Below are positions 1 to 13,500 of a stretch of DNA of 64,000 nucleotides, piece by piece. A program made the translations under genes and the position numbers. This DNA is from Corticium candelabrum (taxonomy: Eukaryota > Porifera > Homoscleromorpha > Homosclerophorida > Plakinidae). How positions within the stretch are numbered: the stretch's first letter is position 1; each line of letters opens with the position of its first letter. Below the pieces are notes generated by a model that saw nothing but the letters and a program-made list of their open reading frames with translations, had not been told where the DNA came from and made no database searches. Location: contig NC_085102.1 of the NCBI RefSeq assembly GCF_963422355.1, forward strand, positions 1,458,876 to 1,522,875. The letters are read 5' to 3'.

Positions 1-378
1 TACATTCAATCACACCGGCATACCACTGCTGCATGTCTGCCTCTGTATAATACTTATGCGTACTATTCTGATTCTTTATATTGTTATGGTCTCACACCTG
101 TTCAATTGTACACTCTTGATAATTGTGTATAACCTACCAATATGTTATAGCTATATCATTTTGTTTACAGATTTCAAACTATGATATGAAAAACTTGAAA
201 AAGATCATCAATCTTCAATTGTCAAATCAAGTGGTTCCAAGAGAACCAAGGCTAATACTATTCATTGTTACTCACGCAATAGATCTGGTTCTCATGTCAG
301 CAAGAGCAGAGGAAAGAGGCAAATTAAATCACATGGAACTTCAAAAATAGAACATCATTGCATTGCACAGCTCACTGT

Positions 379-427
<49 letters not shown>

Positions 428-432
428 AAGTA
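1..432. other. No gene called; end of window plus TA microsatellite
   Basis: No convincing exon is visible. A basic, Ser-rich reading frame runs about 200-400 without a recognisable domain; it could be the edge of a gene or transposon cut by the window. A (TA)n array occupies about 382-423, directly before the retroelement fragment. Confidence 0.4.
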
Positions 433-996
433 TTGAATAAGTTTGGTGATCATCTTCTTGGTTGCCAGAAGATTTCTTTACGTTCTAGACGTCATGATGC
501 TTTGAGAGATGTCAGTTTTCAAGCTTTGCTAGTACACAATAAACGAACCCAACGCAAACAAAGATCTTCTTCAGAGAACTATAGTCGACCTGGCGATGTC
601 TATCATCCAAACTTTTTGTTTGGCCGTCCGGCTTATTTTGATGCAACCGCGTGTAATTCGTTCCAGCAAAGATTTGTGTTGCATTCAGCAAGCAACGCTG
701 GTTTTGCAGCTTTAGAAGGAGAAATTTCAAAGTGTATGAAGTACGACACCCAAGTGTTTTCATCTGGTGCTCTCTTCTTTCCACTTGCAGTTGAATCATT
801 TGGGTCATGGTTGGATGTCAGCTTGGATACATTGAAGACTATAGCATCTAAAACTGTTTCTGTTAATACTATTCCTTTTAGTCAGTCTTTAAATAATTTG
901 TTGCAGCAATTGTCAGTCAACTTGTGGTCGTATAATGCACGCATGATTCTCAGTAGATTGTTGTTAGACAATAATGACAGTAATTTTAGTTCATAG
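433..996 (+). pseudogene. Restriction-endonuclease-like C-terminal domain of a retroelement ORF
   Basis: The open frame has no genuine start codon and runs into a TAG at 994-996. It begins with a GDHLLGC segment followed by RRHDALRD. Further on come RPGD, a FGRPAYFDAT segment and VESFGSW. From knowledge of the family, this order (Cys/His segment, RHDALRD, RPxD, then a hydrophobic D-containing strand) is the tail found behind reverse transcriptases in many invertebrate and fungal non-LTR-like ORFs, resembling a PD-(D/E)XK fold. The RT itself is absent upstream, where a TA repeat begins, so this is a 5'-truncated fragment. The frame is intact over about 187 codons, which suggests a fairly recent insertion or exaptation. 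The family assignment rests on motif recall, not a search. Confidence 0.6.
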
Positions 997-1048
997 GATT
1001 TGCCTGTATCGTAGATTGGTTGTATTGAAATATATATTTGGCTATATA

Positions 1049-1079
<31 letters not shown>

Positions 1080-1651
1080 CTTAATTAAATCAATTCATTT
1101 TGCATGCAAATACATTTAGCAATCTGAAGCCAAACTGTTTTCACAATCAATTTAATTTGGCAAAACTGACATTGCCTGTGACTGCTATTCAAGGACTTCG
1201 ATATGAAATGCCTTGTTCAATCATAGAGACACGATATCAATATCGTCAGCTATAACCACAGTTACGATCATCACTGACTACTGAGAATGTCTCCCAAACC
1301 CACTTTGTTTTGCATGTGTTTTGTCGTAGAAAGCCAAACACAACACCTATGCACAAACAACCCCATGGTTTTAACACATTCAGTATACTAATATGTTGAT
1401 GTTGACTGTCTGTAAGTTGTCGATAACAACTTCAGCAAGTTATTAACTTGGAAAATTCACCAGTCCTGGCAAAATTTACGAAATTCAAAACTATTTCATT
1501 TACAGTATTAATTCTGTCATAACATATTATTTATATGTACTGCTCATTTTGTGATTTCAATTGGACAGGCACCATAACAAAGTCCACAACAGAGCATACA
1601 ACATATGACAAAATCATTGAGGTAATTAACACACTATAAGAATACCAATAA
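997..1651. other. Intergenic, AT-rich
   Basis: Apart from a (TA)n array at about 1051-1079, I see no coding signal, RNA gene or clear repeat in this stretch. Confidence 0.5.
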
Positions 1652-2350
1652 GTCATTGTTGTACATATGCCTATGCTAGGGTGTTCTGAACAAGAGCATA
1701 CTGCCATGTCCTGGAAGAGTAGTACGTATACCAGAGAGGGCCATTCAAAGTCCAATTAACAAGAAGCTAGGAATGTGGACAATTCACATTGACAGATTTC
1801 TAGCTTCTAAGGGCAGACAACGATCTGCAGTAAAAGAGATGGTAACTGCCTCTTCATAGCTATGTCAAAACAACTCTTTGGAACAGATACCCTTCACCAC
1901 CAGCTTAGGGAACTTCTTGCAAGTGTCATAGTGCTTAACCATGACAGATACCAACAATTTTATATTCCTTCTGAAACAACAACATTTCAACAACACCAAA
2001 AATCCATTCATCAACTAGGAGTGTGGGGAACACAGGTTGAAATTCAGGCAGCGAGTGACAGCTACCAAATGCCTGTGTATGTGTGCTCTCCCCATCCCAC
2101 AACTAGACAAATCAAGTGGCTTTGTTTCAAGCCATCCTACAGTCCTCAAGTACCCGACACATCACAACTGCCACAGCTGTCTCTGTTGTACACCAATGGT
2201 CATATTGAAATAGCACACACTGGTTGTCATTATGACAGCATATGCACTAATAACGGGCAAACTTTACAGTTTCCTGAGCTGCCAGATGAAGACAAAGAAT
2301 ATGAGGTCTGTAGGATCAGTGACAATGAAACCAATAGTGACAATGATTAG
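1652..2350 (+). pseudogene. OTU-family cysteine protease ORF with a frameshift
   Basis: Two frames carry one protein. Frame A (1652-~1834) reads through HIDRFLASKGRQRSAVK. It shifts at the TAAAAG run near 1831, and frame B (~1832-2350) continues with DGNCLFIAMSKQLFG, the catalytic Cys motif of OTU deubiquitinases (Cys codon 1847-1849). The C-terminal His motif HIEIAHTGCHYDSI follows, with the His codon at 2228-2230. The order Cys motif, about 125 residues, strand plus His matches OTU domains. In invertebrates, stand-alone OTU ORFs of this style often belong to mobile elements, but no helicase or transposase is visible nearby, so the link is inference. The shift lies in a short A run, so a sequencing error is possible. 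Otherwise it is a recent pseudogene. Confidence 0.6.
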
Positions 2351-3726
<1,376 letters not shown>

Positions 3727-4006
3727 ATGAGTTTTCTACTTCGTGAACTTCCGTCTTTAGCCAAAGGAAGACTGAGCAAAATATTGGACTCAGCAGGTGA
3801 CGGCCAGAACTGGAAGGCGCTAGCGACTGTGATGGGCTACAGCACAGTGGAAATCAAGCACTTTGAACTGCAGCTGTTAAGGGGACGAAGTCCAGCCACA
3901 GAAGTTCTAGACAACTTTGGTGTAAGGAACTACACCACAGACGTAGTTTGGCAACTTCTGGCTAACATTGGGCAGCAAAGCGGCATGCAGACGATTAGAG
4001 ATTTCG
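3727..4006 (+). CDS. IRAK-like gene exon 1: Death domain
   Basis: Starts at the ATG of MSFLLRELPSLAKGRL. The exon encodes a Death domain whose second half (HFELQLLRGRSPATEVLDNF, then TTDVVWQLLANIGQ) matches IRAK4 position for position: a FE-LLxxGxSPxxELL helix, then a GDLVDLL-type helix. The donor is TTCG|GTGAGG, leaving phase 1, which fits the acceptor at 12799. If unspliced, the frame stops 7 codons later at 4029. Without the distant kinase exons it could be read as a stand-alone Death-domain protein, but the IRAK-type signature and the phase make exon 1 of the kinase gene more likely. Confidence 0.85.
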
Positions 4007-4498
4007 GTGAGGAAATTCTTGACTGGTGACTGCTTGTTAGGTAGTTTGCATTGGTTTCTTGGGGAGTTTAGGGTATAGGGTCAGTACTGAATGTTAGAAT
4101 TGTAGACTTTTCAAGACAGTAACGTACTCTTTCACTTTCTCTCAGGCTGCGGTGCAATAGTCTGGTTCTTCAAACGCATTGTGTTGTAGACTTATGGTTG
4201 TCTCTAGAGCATTCCGTTCAAGTAAGATTGCTATTTCCTGTGTGGATATAGTTATGCGCCATTCCGCAGGAGTTGGGAAAGAAGGGGAATGGGGACTGCA
4301 TGGAATAACTTACCCTCACAGTATCAGACTATCCTGCTAGAGCTTACTTCGTATCAAGGAAGAGAAACAGTTTGCCATAAGAAGCATAAAACGGAGAAAT
4401 GTGGTTGAGAACATTAATTGCGGAGGGTAGCGAGGCTTCTAATTGGGGTCGCACAACAGAAAGGGGCATGGTCCTATATGGCTCTCCATCAAGCTCTT

Positions 4499-4585
<87 letters not shown>

Positions 4586-7500
4586 GGTGCGCTAGCCTAG
4601 TAAGCTGGTCACTTAAAACATATGTTGCTACTAAACGCAGAATAGAGCGCTTTCCTTCGTGTGTGGACAAACGTAGGGGTGGCGCTGGGGAAAGAGCCAG
4701 TGACGCCAGGAATAGAACTGGGCTCCGAAAATTGAGAGGCAACCCGGTAATCAAGGGCTGTGCTCGCGGGAAGGGGTTATTGAGGGCTCTCCGACTGCCC
4801 CTAATAACTCAGTTTGTAGTCGGACTACTATCCAATCTGCTTCTGGTACCACAATAACATGGTCTGGTCATTCCATGAGATGTCCTATTCTGGATTGCTC
4901 TAGTATATTGTCATCAGTAAATTCCATGAGGAACCATGTAAAGAAATTTCATCATATATGCAATATAATGGTAAAGAATAGTTGCAAGTCAAGTTTACAC
5001 TACCCTTCAACTGTTAGCTTAATTAAGCTCTTCATTCACCATAAGCGGAAAGAAATCAATGACGTGGTGTGGAAAAAGAATCAATTGCTCAAGTTTGGTG
5101 TGTGGAATGTTCGAACATTAAAGGGTGTGGGCAGAACTGACCTTCTTGCCAAAGAGTTGATTACAACTGATATTATATTATGTGGCATTACTGAAACTCA
5201 CTTACCTGGCGCAGGCATGATGGATTTAGATGAAGACTCCTGCTATCGTCTGTTGTTTTCTGGACCACCTGAGCTAGCTTCCAGGGGTGTTGGTCTAGCA
5301 GTTAGACATAATGTGATGAAGTCACTCAAATCGTTTGATCCTATCTCAGATAGGATATTGCGTGTTGACTTTCTCACTGACAAAGGAATTTTGAATGTCA
5401 TTGTTGGTTACGCTCCAACAGAACAATGCGAAGAGGTAGTTAAAGATGAATTTTATCAACAACTTGCTGTTGCTATGCATAAGACAGGTTTGCTTGTTCT
5501 TGTGCTGGGTGACTTTAATGCTAGACTTGGAAAGGCAGTTTTAAAAGTTGTTGGTCAGTTTGGTTTATTACAGTCAACCAGTGACAATGGTGTTAGACTG
5601 ATAGAATTTTGTCAAGCACATAACCTGGGAATCACAAACACCTTTATCCAGCATAAGAATATACACACTGCCACTTGGTATCCTCCTAATTCCAAATTAC
5701 AACCAAGTCTAAAAAAGACTACGTTTTGGTAAAGCAGTCTATGCAAAGAATGATACATGATACAAGAGTACGACGAGGACCAAATTTTGACAGTGACCAC
5801 AAACTTGTTGGTAGTAAGATGGTACTGAAACTTTAGAAGCCACGTGGGAAAAGACGAGTGAAAATCTTTGCACGAGACATACTCAGTGATCCTATTGCTC
5901 TAGGCAAATATAGAAATATAGTCATGACTAGATTCACACAAAGATTATCTACTGAGACTGAGGCTATGTGATCTGATTTTTGTAGTGCAAGTATGGACTC
6001 TGCAAATGAACACCTCAATGTTGTTCAAACCAGGAAGAATAGATCGATTTCTGAGCGTACAGTACAGTTGATAGCTAAGAAACGTGAGGCTCACATCGCT
6101 TGGATGAGATGTCCGGAAAACGAGATGACTAGGAAACATTATGTTAGTTTATGCAAACAAGCGAACACAAGCAGTTCGACAAGACAAAGAAGAATGGTTG
6201 CATGAACAAGCATCTGATTTAGAATATGACTTGAAAAACCACAATCATTTTGAATTTTTCAGGAAGCTCAAAAACTTTGATCCATTCAACCTGCCTCAGT
6301 AATTTTAGATGAGCATGGTCAGAAACTACTTTGTACCGATGATCAGTTAGATCGTTGGAAGAGACACTTTGCCTCGGTATTAAATGTCAGACGTCCTATT
6401 GCGATAGACTCTGGAATGGTTGTACGCTCTGTTGGGTCTGGTGCTCCACTCAGTGAAGAAGAAATCACCAATGCTATTAAAAATTAAAAAATAATAGAGC
6501 ATCTGGTAATGATGGAATAACAGCTGAATTACTGAAAGCTGGGCCTGCGGAGCTTTTTGATTGGCTATCTGAGCTTCTTCAACAAGTTTGGTCTTCAGGA
6601 AGAGTGCCACAGGATTGGAAAGATTCAGTTCTTGTCCCTGTTTTCAAGAAAATGACAGACTAATATGCGACAACTATCGTGGTATTTCATTACTCAGTGT
6701 ACCTGGAAAGGTATTAGCAAATATTCTTTTGGAATGACTTAAACAGTCAGTTGAACCTCTACTACTAGAAGCTCAATGTGGTCTTCGTTCGGGTAGAGGA
6801 ACAATTGGTCAAATATGGTTGGTTCGTCGGTTAATTGAAAAGTCCATTGAACATGAGTGTGCTGTCCATGTTTGTTTTGTTGATCTGGAAAAAGCTTTTG
6901 ACTCCGTACCTAGAGAAATTCTCAGACTACTTTTGAAAGAGAGAGGCATTGAGTAACAAGTTGTACAATTGATTGTTGACATGCACGATGGAACACATTG
7001 TGTTGTCAAATCTAGTGGTGAGAAGTCATCAGAATTTGAAGTTACAACTGGTGTACGGCAGGGTTGTGCTATGTCTCCTGTATTATTTAATCTCGTCATG
7101 GACAAGATTGTATGTGAAGCACTAAACAAAGCTAAAGTTGGCGGAGTAGAAATTGAATACAGGAAAGAGGGAAGTCTCTACATGAACTACAGAGTCAAAG
7201 CTCAAGGAAGTAGTGTTATTAAAGCTGCTATGTATGCTGATGATTTAGCTTTAATTGGGAAGACCTCGGGTGAACTACAAAAGTTAGTAGACAGTCTACA
7301 TGAGTCCTGCTGTAAAAGGGGAATGAAAATCAGCATTAAGAAAACAAAAGTTTTGAGCATTGGTTACGAGCAGGCACGTATTCTTTTTGACAGTTCTGTT
7401 CTTGAAAACGTTACAGAGTTTACTTACTTGGGGAGTATCATGAGCCAAGATGGTGGATGCATTGCTGAAATTGATGCTCGTATAAGCAAAGCAAGTAAAG

Positions 7501-10500
7501 TTTTTGGTTCCTGGAAGAAAAGGGTATTTACCAACAGGCAGTTTTCAGTCTCCACAAAGATGAAATTTTTGTGCTTTGGTGAGAGACCTGTTTTTCTATA
7601 TGGATGTGAGACTTGGTCCGTTACACAACCAAACTTGCAATGCTTAAATACATTCCACATGCGGTGCATTTGATCGATTCTTGGTGTCTCAAGATGGAAT
7701 AAAATCAAGAATTCAGACAATTTAGAATGAGCGTGTGAAGACCCTATTGCTATGACAATACAGAAACAACGGTTGCAATGGCTGGGCCATCTGCTACGCA
7801 TGAGTGACAATCGTCCCCAGAAACAACTACTTTGCAGCAGACTTAGTAATGCAACAAGACCAACACATGGGACTAAACCTTAGGTTAGAGACCTCAGATC
7901 ATTACATATCAGTCTTCGTGATGCTGATGATTGTGCTGCTTGGAGAAGTGCTATTACCTAGACTGTATATTTCAATTGTCTTGATCACGATCGCAAAACG
8001 ACGACTACCTATACCAGGCTATAGACGTAATCTAAACTACTAGGCAATTTGCATGTTTACTTCCATGACAGCTAGGGTTTCAGCAAATACGTATTGTCTA
8101 GCTAGGACTCGGTGTTTCAGTAGACAGTCTGAAAACTCGGTTGGACGTGTTGCTCACGAATGCGAGGCACCTACGGATACCGTACAACTAGTTAATTATG
8201 GTTGAAAGGGAGAAACCTGAGTGGTACTAGAATATGATATGCTTAGCCTCGTACCAGACCCTCTCGCGCCGTCGTGCCCGGTTCCCGTATAACACGACAA
8301 CGCCTGAGAGGGTCTGGGATCATACCGCCTACCGTTTATGCTATTAAATGATCAAACTAGCTCTATGTCACCAAGCCTCAGGCTACTAATACAATTAGTC
8401 TAATAGTTATTCTCATGTATCACACGGAATGTCTTGCAACCGACTTGACCTTCCATTTGTACTCTACTTGTTTCCTTTCAGTGTTGGTATCCTGTCTCTA
8501 CGCAAGCTCTACGTATTTGCCAACCTGTCTGGGAAAGAGGACTTCCGCTCCAAGAGACTCTAGAGCGGAAGTCAACACCGTGTCTGACTGCACGCTCTGC
8601 CAGGCTCCAAATGTTCCGAATCGTACTCGAGCTTCCCGATTTGTATTGTTCTCGTAGCCTAGCACAGTAATAGAGCGGCGTCTAGTGCATCCCTAGTCCA
8701 AGCTACCTAGATTGCTGATCGAATCACATTGGACCTCACAGCTTCAGATAACGTAAATCGAACTCAGGATCGAGCTCCCTCTGTGAATGAATCTCTTTCC
8801 ATGCGGCAAGGCGGGTCTCTTTTCATGCAGCTGTGCAGGAACGAACTGTAAACAGTGAATGTATGCAATCGGATATCACAGCTAGCATAACTTTGATGGA
8901 AGGGTAGCTTCATAATTAACTAAGAGCATGAGAGTGTTGACATTGGTGACGTGGGGTGACACTTAGATGACGTGGGGTGACACTAGGTGAAGAAAGTAGG
9001 CGGTATGATTCCAGACCCTCTCCGGCGTTGTCGTGTTATACGGGAACTGGGCACGACGGCGTGAGAGGGTCTGGTACGAGGCTAGATATGCTAACTTGAG
9101 ATAGGCTCGACTGTCCAGCTCCTTCTCTTCCCCAGATTGTTCTCTTCCCCTACCCCTTTCCCCTCCCCCCTTCCCCTACCCTCTTCCCCTACCCCCTTCC
9201 CCTCCCCCGGGATGATCACCTGAACACTCGGGCCTAAACTTGAGAAGGAGGAGAGCAACAACAAAATGGAGTGATTATAGTAAAAGCTAATTAGAGGGCT
9301 CTGCATCAGTTTGGACTACAGACAGCAATTTGGACCGTCTAGCCAATTTTTATTGTTGTTGGTCAAGTGCTGGGTGGTGAAGGCATTTACTGAGAGACAC
9401 TTTAAAGGACAAGTAAATAGACTGATTTTGCTTCAAGAACAAATTGTTGATTGCAGGCTTTTGACTGAGAGACGTGTCAGTGAGGAGGGAAGAGGGAGGG
9501 CGAAGGGAGACAGAGGAGAGCCAAGTTAGGTTAACCTGTGTGAGCATAATTTGAGCATAACGGTACAATTGCGTGGCCATTGCAGCATAGCATAATGAAA
9601 GATAAAATGAGCTGGCTTACTTGTCAAAGTGTTTGCCAGATCTATTATTACTAGTTATCGTATGGGCACATTGAGGATATCGTTGTTATTCCCCCGAAGG
9701 GAGTGGCAGCTACAAGCGAGATAATTAGCTTCCACTCACCCGAGGCAGAATAACAACGATATTCGAGATTCGTACATAGGTTAGGTGATTTGTATCACGC
9801 AAAGCCATTAGTTGGTTTGAATTACCTTTCATTTTGAGCTGTGAGTACGTTTATCTTACTTCTTACTTGTTTGCCAGTAACCATTCTGTAACTAGTTAGA
9901 CGGAGTCTAAAGGCCTTTTCACACTAGACCAGAATCACGATCTGATCGTGTTAGCGAGCTTCCACACTGCACTGTGAAAACGATACCTTTGCCTTTTGTT
10001 CAATATCATGTGATTTATAATCGACGTGTATGTGTCGGTTCTTTGCTTGTGGAATGCATTGATACATTGAGGCAAGGTGAGCGAGAACAAAGATAAGCGA
10101 GCTGGGCTTGATGTTTCGACTACACCCATAGCATATGTGAAGGTAACGTCCACATAATTCTAATTGGATTCAAGTGATTGCGATCCAATTGTGGTTGAAA
10201 CCACCTCTCGATGTGGGTTGGATTTATCGCAATCCAGTTGCAAGTGTGGACAGAGCTTAAGTAAGTGCATTGGTTGTTTAGTATCTCATTAAAGGCACAT
10301 CAAATCATCTGCATGTTATTGAAACCAGTTGTGTTATGTTGTTGATCATAGCAACGGTAGGGTATATGCATTGCCCTTGGCAGCGGTAGCAGTGTACAAA
10401 CGATTTGTACCCGCTGTATCGACCAATCAGGGCTGGCAAAATCCACGTGACATGATGCAAGTTCTGTTATTTCTTGATATCGCCACTTTAATTAATGAAT

Positions 10501-13500
10501 GGTATTACCAGTTGCAGAAACAAACAGAAGCTGTAATTCAGGGATGTAGCCACCAACAGATTATTCCCGGCAACTTCTGAAGTAGGGCATAGTTGATTAA
10601 ATAAGTTTTATTTAATCACTCTGAGACAGCCTCATATCAAGTGCCTGCAGCCCCGCAGATCAGAACGCATACAGCTCAGTATAGCATATAGCAGTGGAAC
10701 TAGGTGTTTTTTCTGTCACCTTCCTCTAATGCTTTATCACCCTACGGACTTTTTGTTTCCTACAAGATCGACACTTCTGAAAGTCTAAGAATTAACCGTG
10801 TGCTGCATCATACTCTGCACAGACTCAATGCATGATTCTAGACCTGGCCACCTTTTCACTACGACGTCGATGACGCTCAAGACGTGCATTACTATGTAAC
10901 ACGAGAAAAAGTATCTTTTGTGTCTGTCTGCACACGCGCGTCTGTGTGTGCTTGCTATTTTTCAACCGAACCACTTCCAGACTGCCAGGTATGGCCCTGT
11001 AATTATATTTGCAAAATTAGTTACTTCAAAAAGTGGCACAAGAAGAAATATTTACAACAGTGAACAACAGAAATATGTTTTCCATAATATGGAAAACTGA
11101 TGTTGAACTGTCGTTATGTCCTATCATTGTATACAATGGGATTTATTCAGGATATGACGTTTGAGAACGAAATTGCTCTATTTATTTAAGGGATGTGGTT
11201 TCTACTGATGCCATTGTATTGGTTGTCACTGAGACCAAACCAACTAAAGTTTCTGTTGCTTGAATTTGCTGCGGCAATTTTGAGCTTGGCCAACAGAGAA
11301 ATATAAATTTGATGGGTGAGCATGTGAGTATCTTGTGCGTGATACTGTTGTTGTGTACGTGTTGTTTGACCAACGATGAAAAGAAAGATAGTGATATGCA
11401 TGAAATAACAGTAACAGAGGTGGAGCAGACAAATTGAGGTTATATATCTCTATAGAATGATTTAATCATGTAATGTATGAAATTTTGATGTAAACGGAAC
11501 ACTATTGTATGTAAAATAGCATAGATCATAGATCATATGATAGATCATAGGATCGATCCCTTGTGCATTTATTTTGTTTTAACATATGAGCCATTGTTTA
11601 CTAGCAGGTGGTACCTCGAGTACTTGTAAGCAGCAAATTGAGAACTATGTATGCGTATAACATCATATGGCTATTATTTTTCAATTTTTATTTTTGTCAG
11701 TGCGTTTGGTTTTAATGTCTTACATCCGGGCATCAAGAAATTTGGTTTTTGGCCTGAAGGGTTACGCTGAAGTATCTAGCCACTGACTGAGTGTGTTTCT
11801 TGTCAGACTAGCATCAGGCTGAAAGTTACAGTATTGTTGCAAATAAAAGTCGTGCTTATATCTGTATAAGCCAAATTGGAATTCAGGCTAATATTTAAGG
11901 TTTATGTTCAAGACAGGCTTATATGCCAGCCAAACACGCGAAGACATGACAACTGTATATATATCTACTTGCAGAAGCAAGAGTTAAGATATACACATGA
12001 TTACCATGAGATGCCAGTTTCAAGACCATTAGTTGAATCTTTGTTACCGTTGTTGGTGTCAATCAACGCTGCACGCACACGCCGACACATGTGCACGTGA
12101 CCGCGCGTGTATGCGTGCTGTGCATCTTGAACAAAAGATTGGTTTCTAAATGCGACCAGCTTGTACGCAGCACAAGATTTTTGATTTTCAGCTTTTATTC
12201 AAGATCGGCTTGTATTGGATATCGGCTTTTATTTGCGACAATACAGTACGCATAGGACATGTACAACTGGGATGTGTATATGAGGTTTCAACTGCTTGAG
12301 ACTTGGAGAAATGTGAGATGACTATTAATACAACTTCCTCACATCTGCAGATCTATAGATTTGATTAATCATACTTGATCTTTTGGGGGCAATCCGGAGT
12401 TTTTTGGCGTGCTGTAATCAATCCCTGATTCTGTATAACCGGTTATTTCTGCGATCATGATATTTCTGCGAATTCTGCGAAGAAATCACGGAGTGCACTA
12501 ATAAAAATTTGTAGATATTTTGCCTATCCTTGAAGTGAGTCACTCAGTCCCCCGGGCGGTCTCTGTTCCGACACATGTACATATGTGTGTCTGGACACAC
12601 GAGCCCTATTGTCTTCCTGGTTTGGAATGCAGAAATTATATTCGCAATAATTACAACTTTTGTCTAAATTTCTCAAATCACAGTAGCTTAAGTCCGGAGA
12701 AATAACTGGTTATACGGTACAAAGTGTATTAATTAATCGACAGTGGTGTCTTGATGGTGTTGGTTGTCAATATCTATTTCACTTATTTTGTGTTGCAGTT
12801 TCACCACATTTGATTGCAAATGGTGTATGTAGAGATTCATCGTCTGATTCAGGTGGTATTTACATTTGTCACTTTCAACTTAAGTTTACTTCATTTTTTG
12901 ATGCAGTTGAGAATGATGGTCATTTTGAGATGCATGGCACAAATGGATATCCTACTCCTCCCTCATCTGACTCTAGTTACATGTCAATAAAGGAAGAGGG
13001 TGACTCAGGTGAGCTTAATTAATTGATAAACATGGATAAGTACATGTATATATGATGGGCTGGTAATAATTTACTAGTCATATAGTTTTATCATACCAGT
13101 TGCTGCTCAGAGTAGGTGCATGATCACATCCCAGGGTTATTTCTACTGAAATTAATTAACTAAAATTTGCTTACTGAAATTCTTTCTGCACGACTGTGTT
13201 ACTATATGTTTGTGTTACTATATGTTTGTGTTACTATATGTTTGTGTTACCTTATGTTACGCGTTGTCTAGTAGTGAGTTTAATGTGCGGCATTGTGATG
13301 TTCGAGCCATTCTAGTGCATGGTACGTAGCATGAGCCTTGTATTGGCAACAACATTGAGATTCATAGGTCTTGTTGTAGTGCCATATTGAATGTTTTGCG
13401 TGTAATTGTAATCGTAATCGTAAATTGTATTTGGGTTTTTCTGGTTTTAGAATGATGGTTATGTATAGTGGCAAATGTATGTAATACTTATAAGAATTAA

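Larger units (their letters stand above)
9093..12798. other. Remainder of IRAK intron 1: repeats and hairpins, no exon seen
   Basis: Contents: a polypyrimidine C/CT tract at about 9118-9210; a palindrome at 9676-9763; a MITE-like block at about 9910-10260; a copy of an intron-enriched repeat at about 11190-11340; and short TAGATCAT tandem motifs near 11520-11555. Open frames such as 10329-10580 lack splice signals or family resemblance. No further IRAK exon is needed, because phases match across the intron. Confidence 0.45.

Noticed and set aside
10329-10580. 83-codon plus-strand frame in IRAK intron 1
   Set aside because: Begins at an ATG but matches no domain and has no consistent splice sites; the IRAK phases close without it.
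13195-13258. Possible CRISPR-like direct repeats (also 53865-53985)
   Set aside because: Repeats are head to tail without unique spacers, and the window is eukaryotic.
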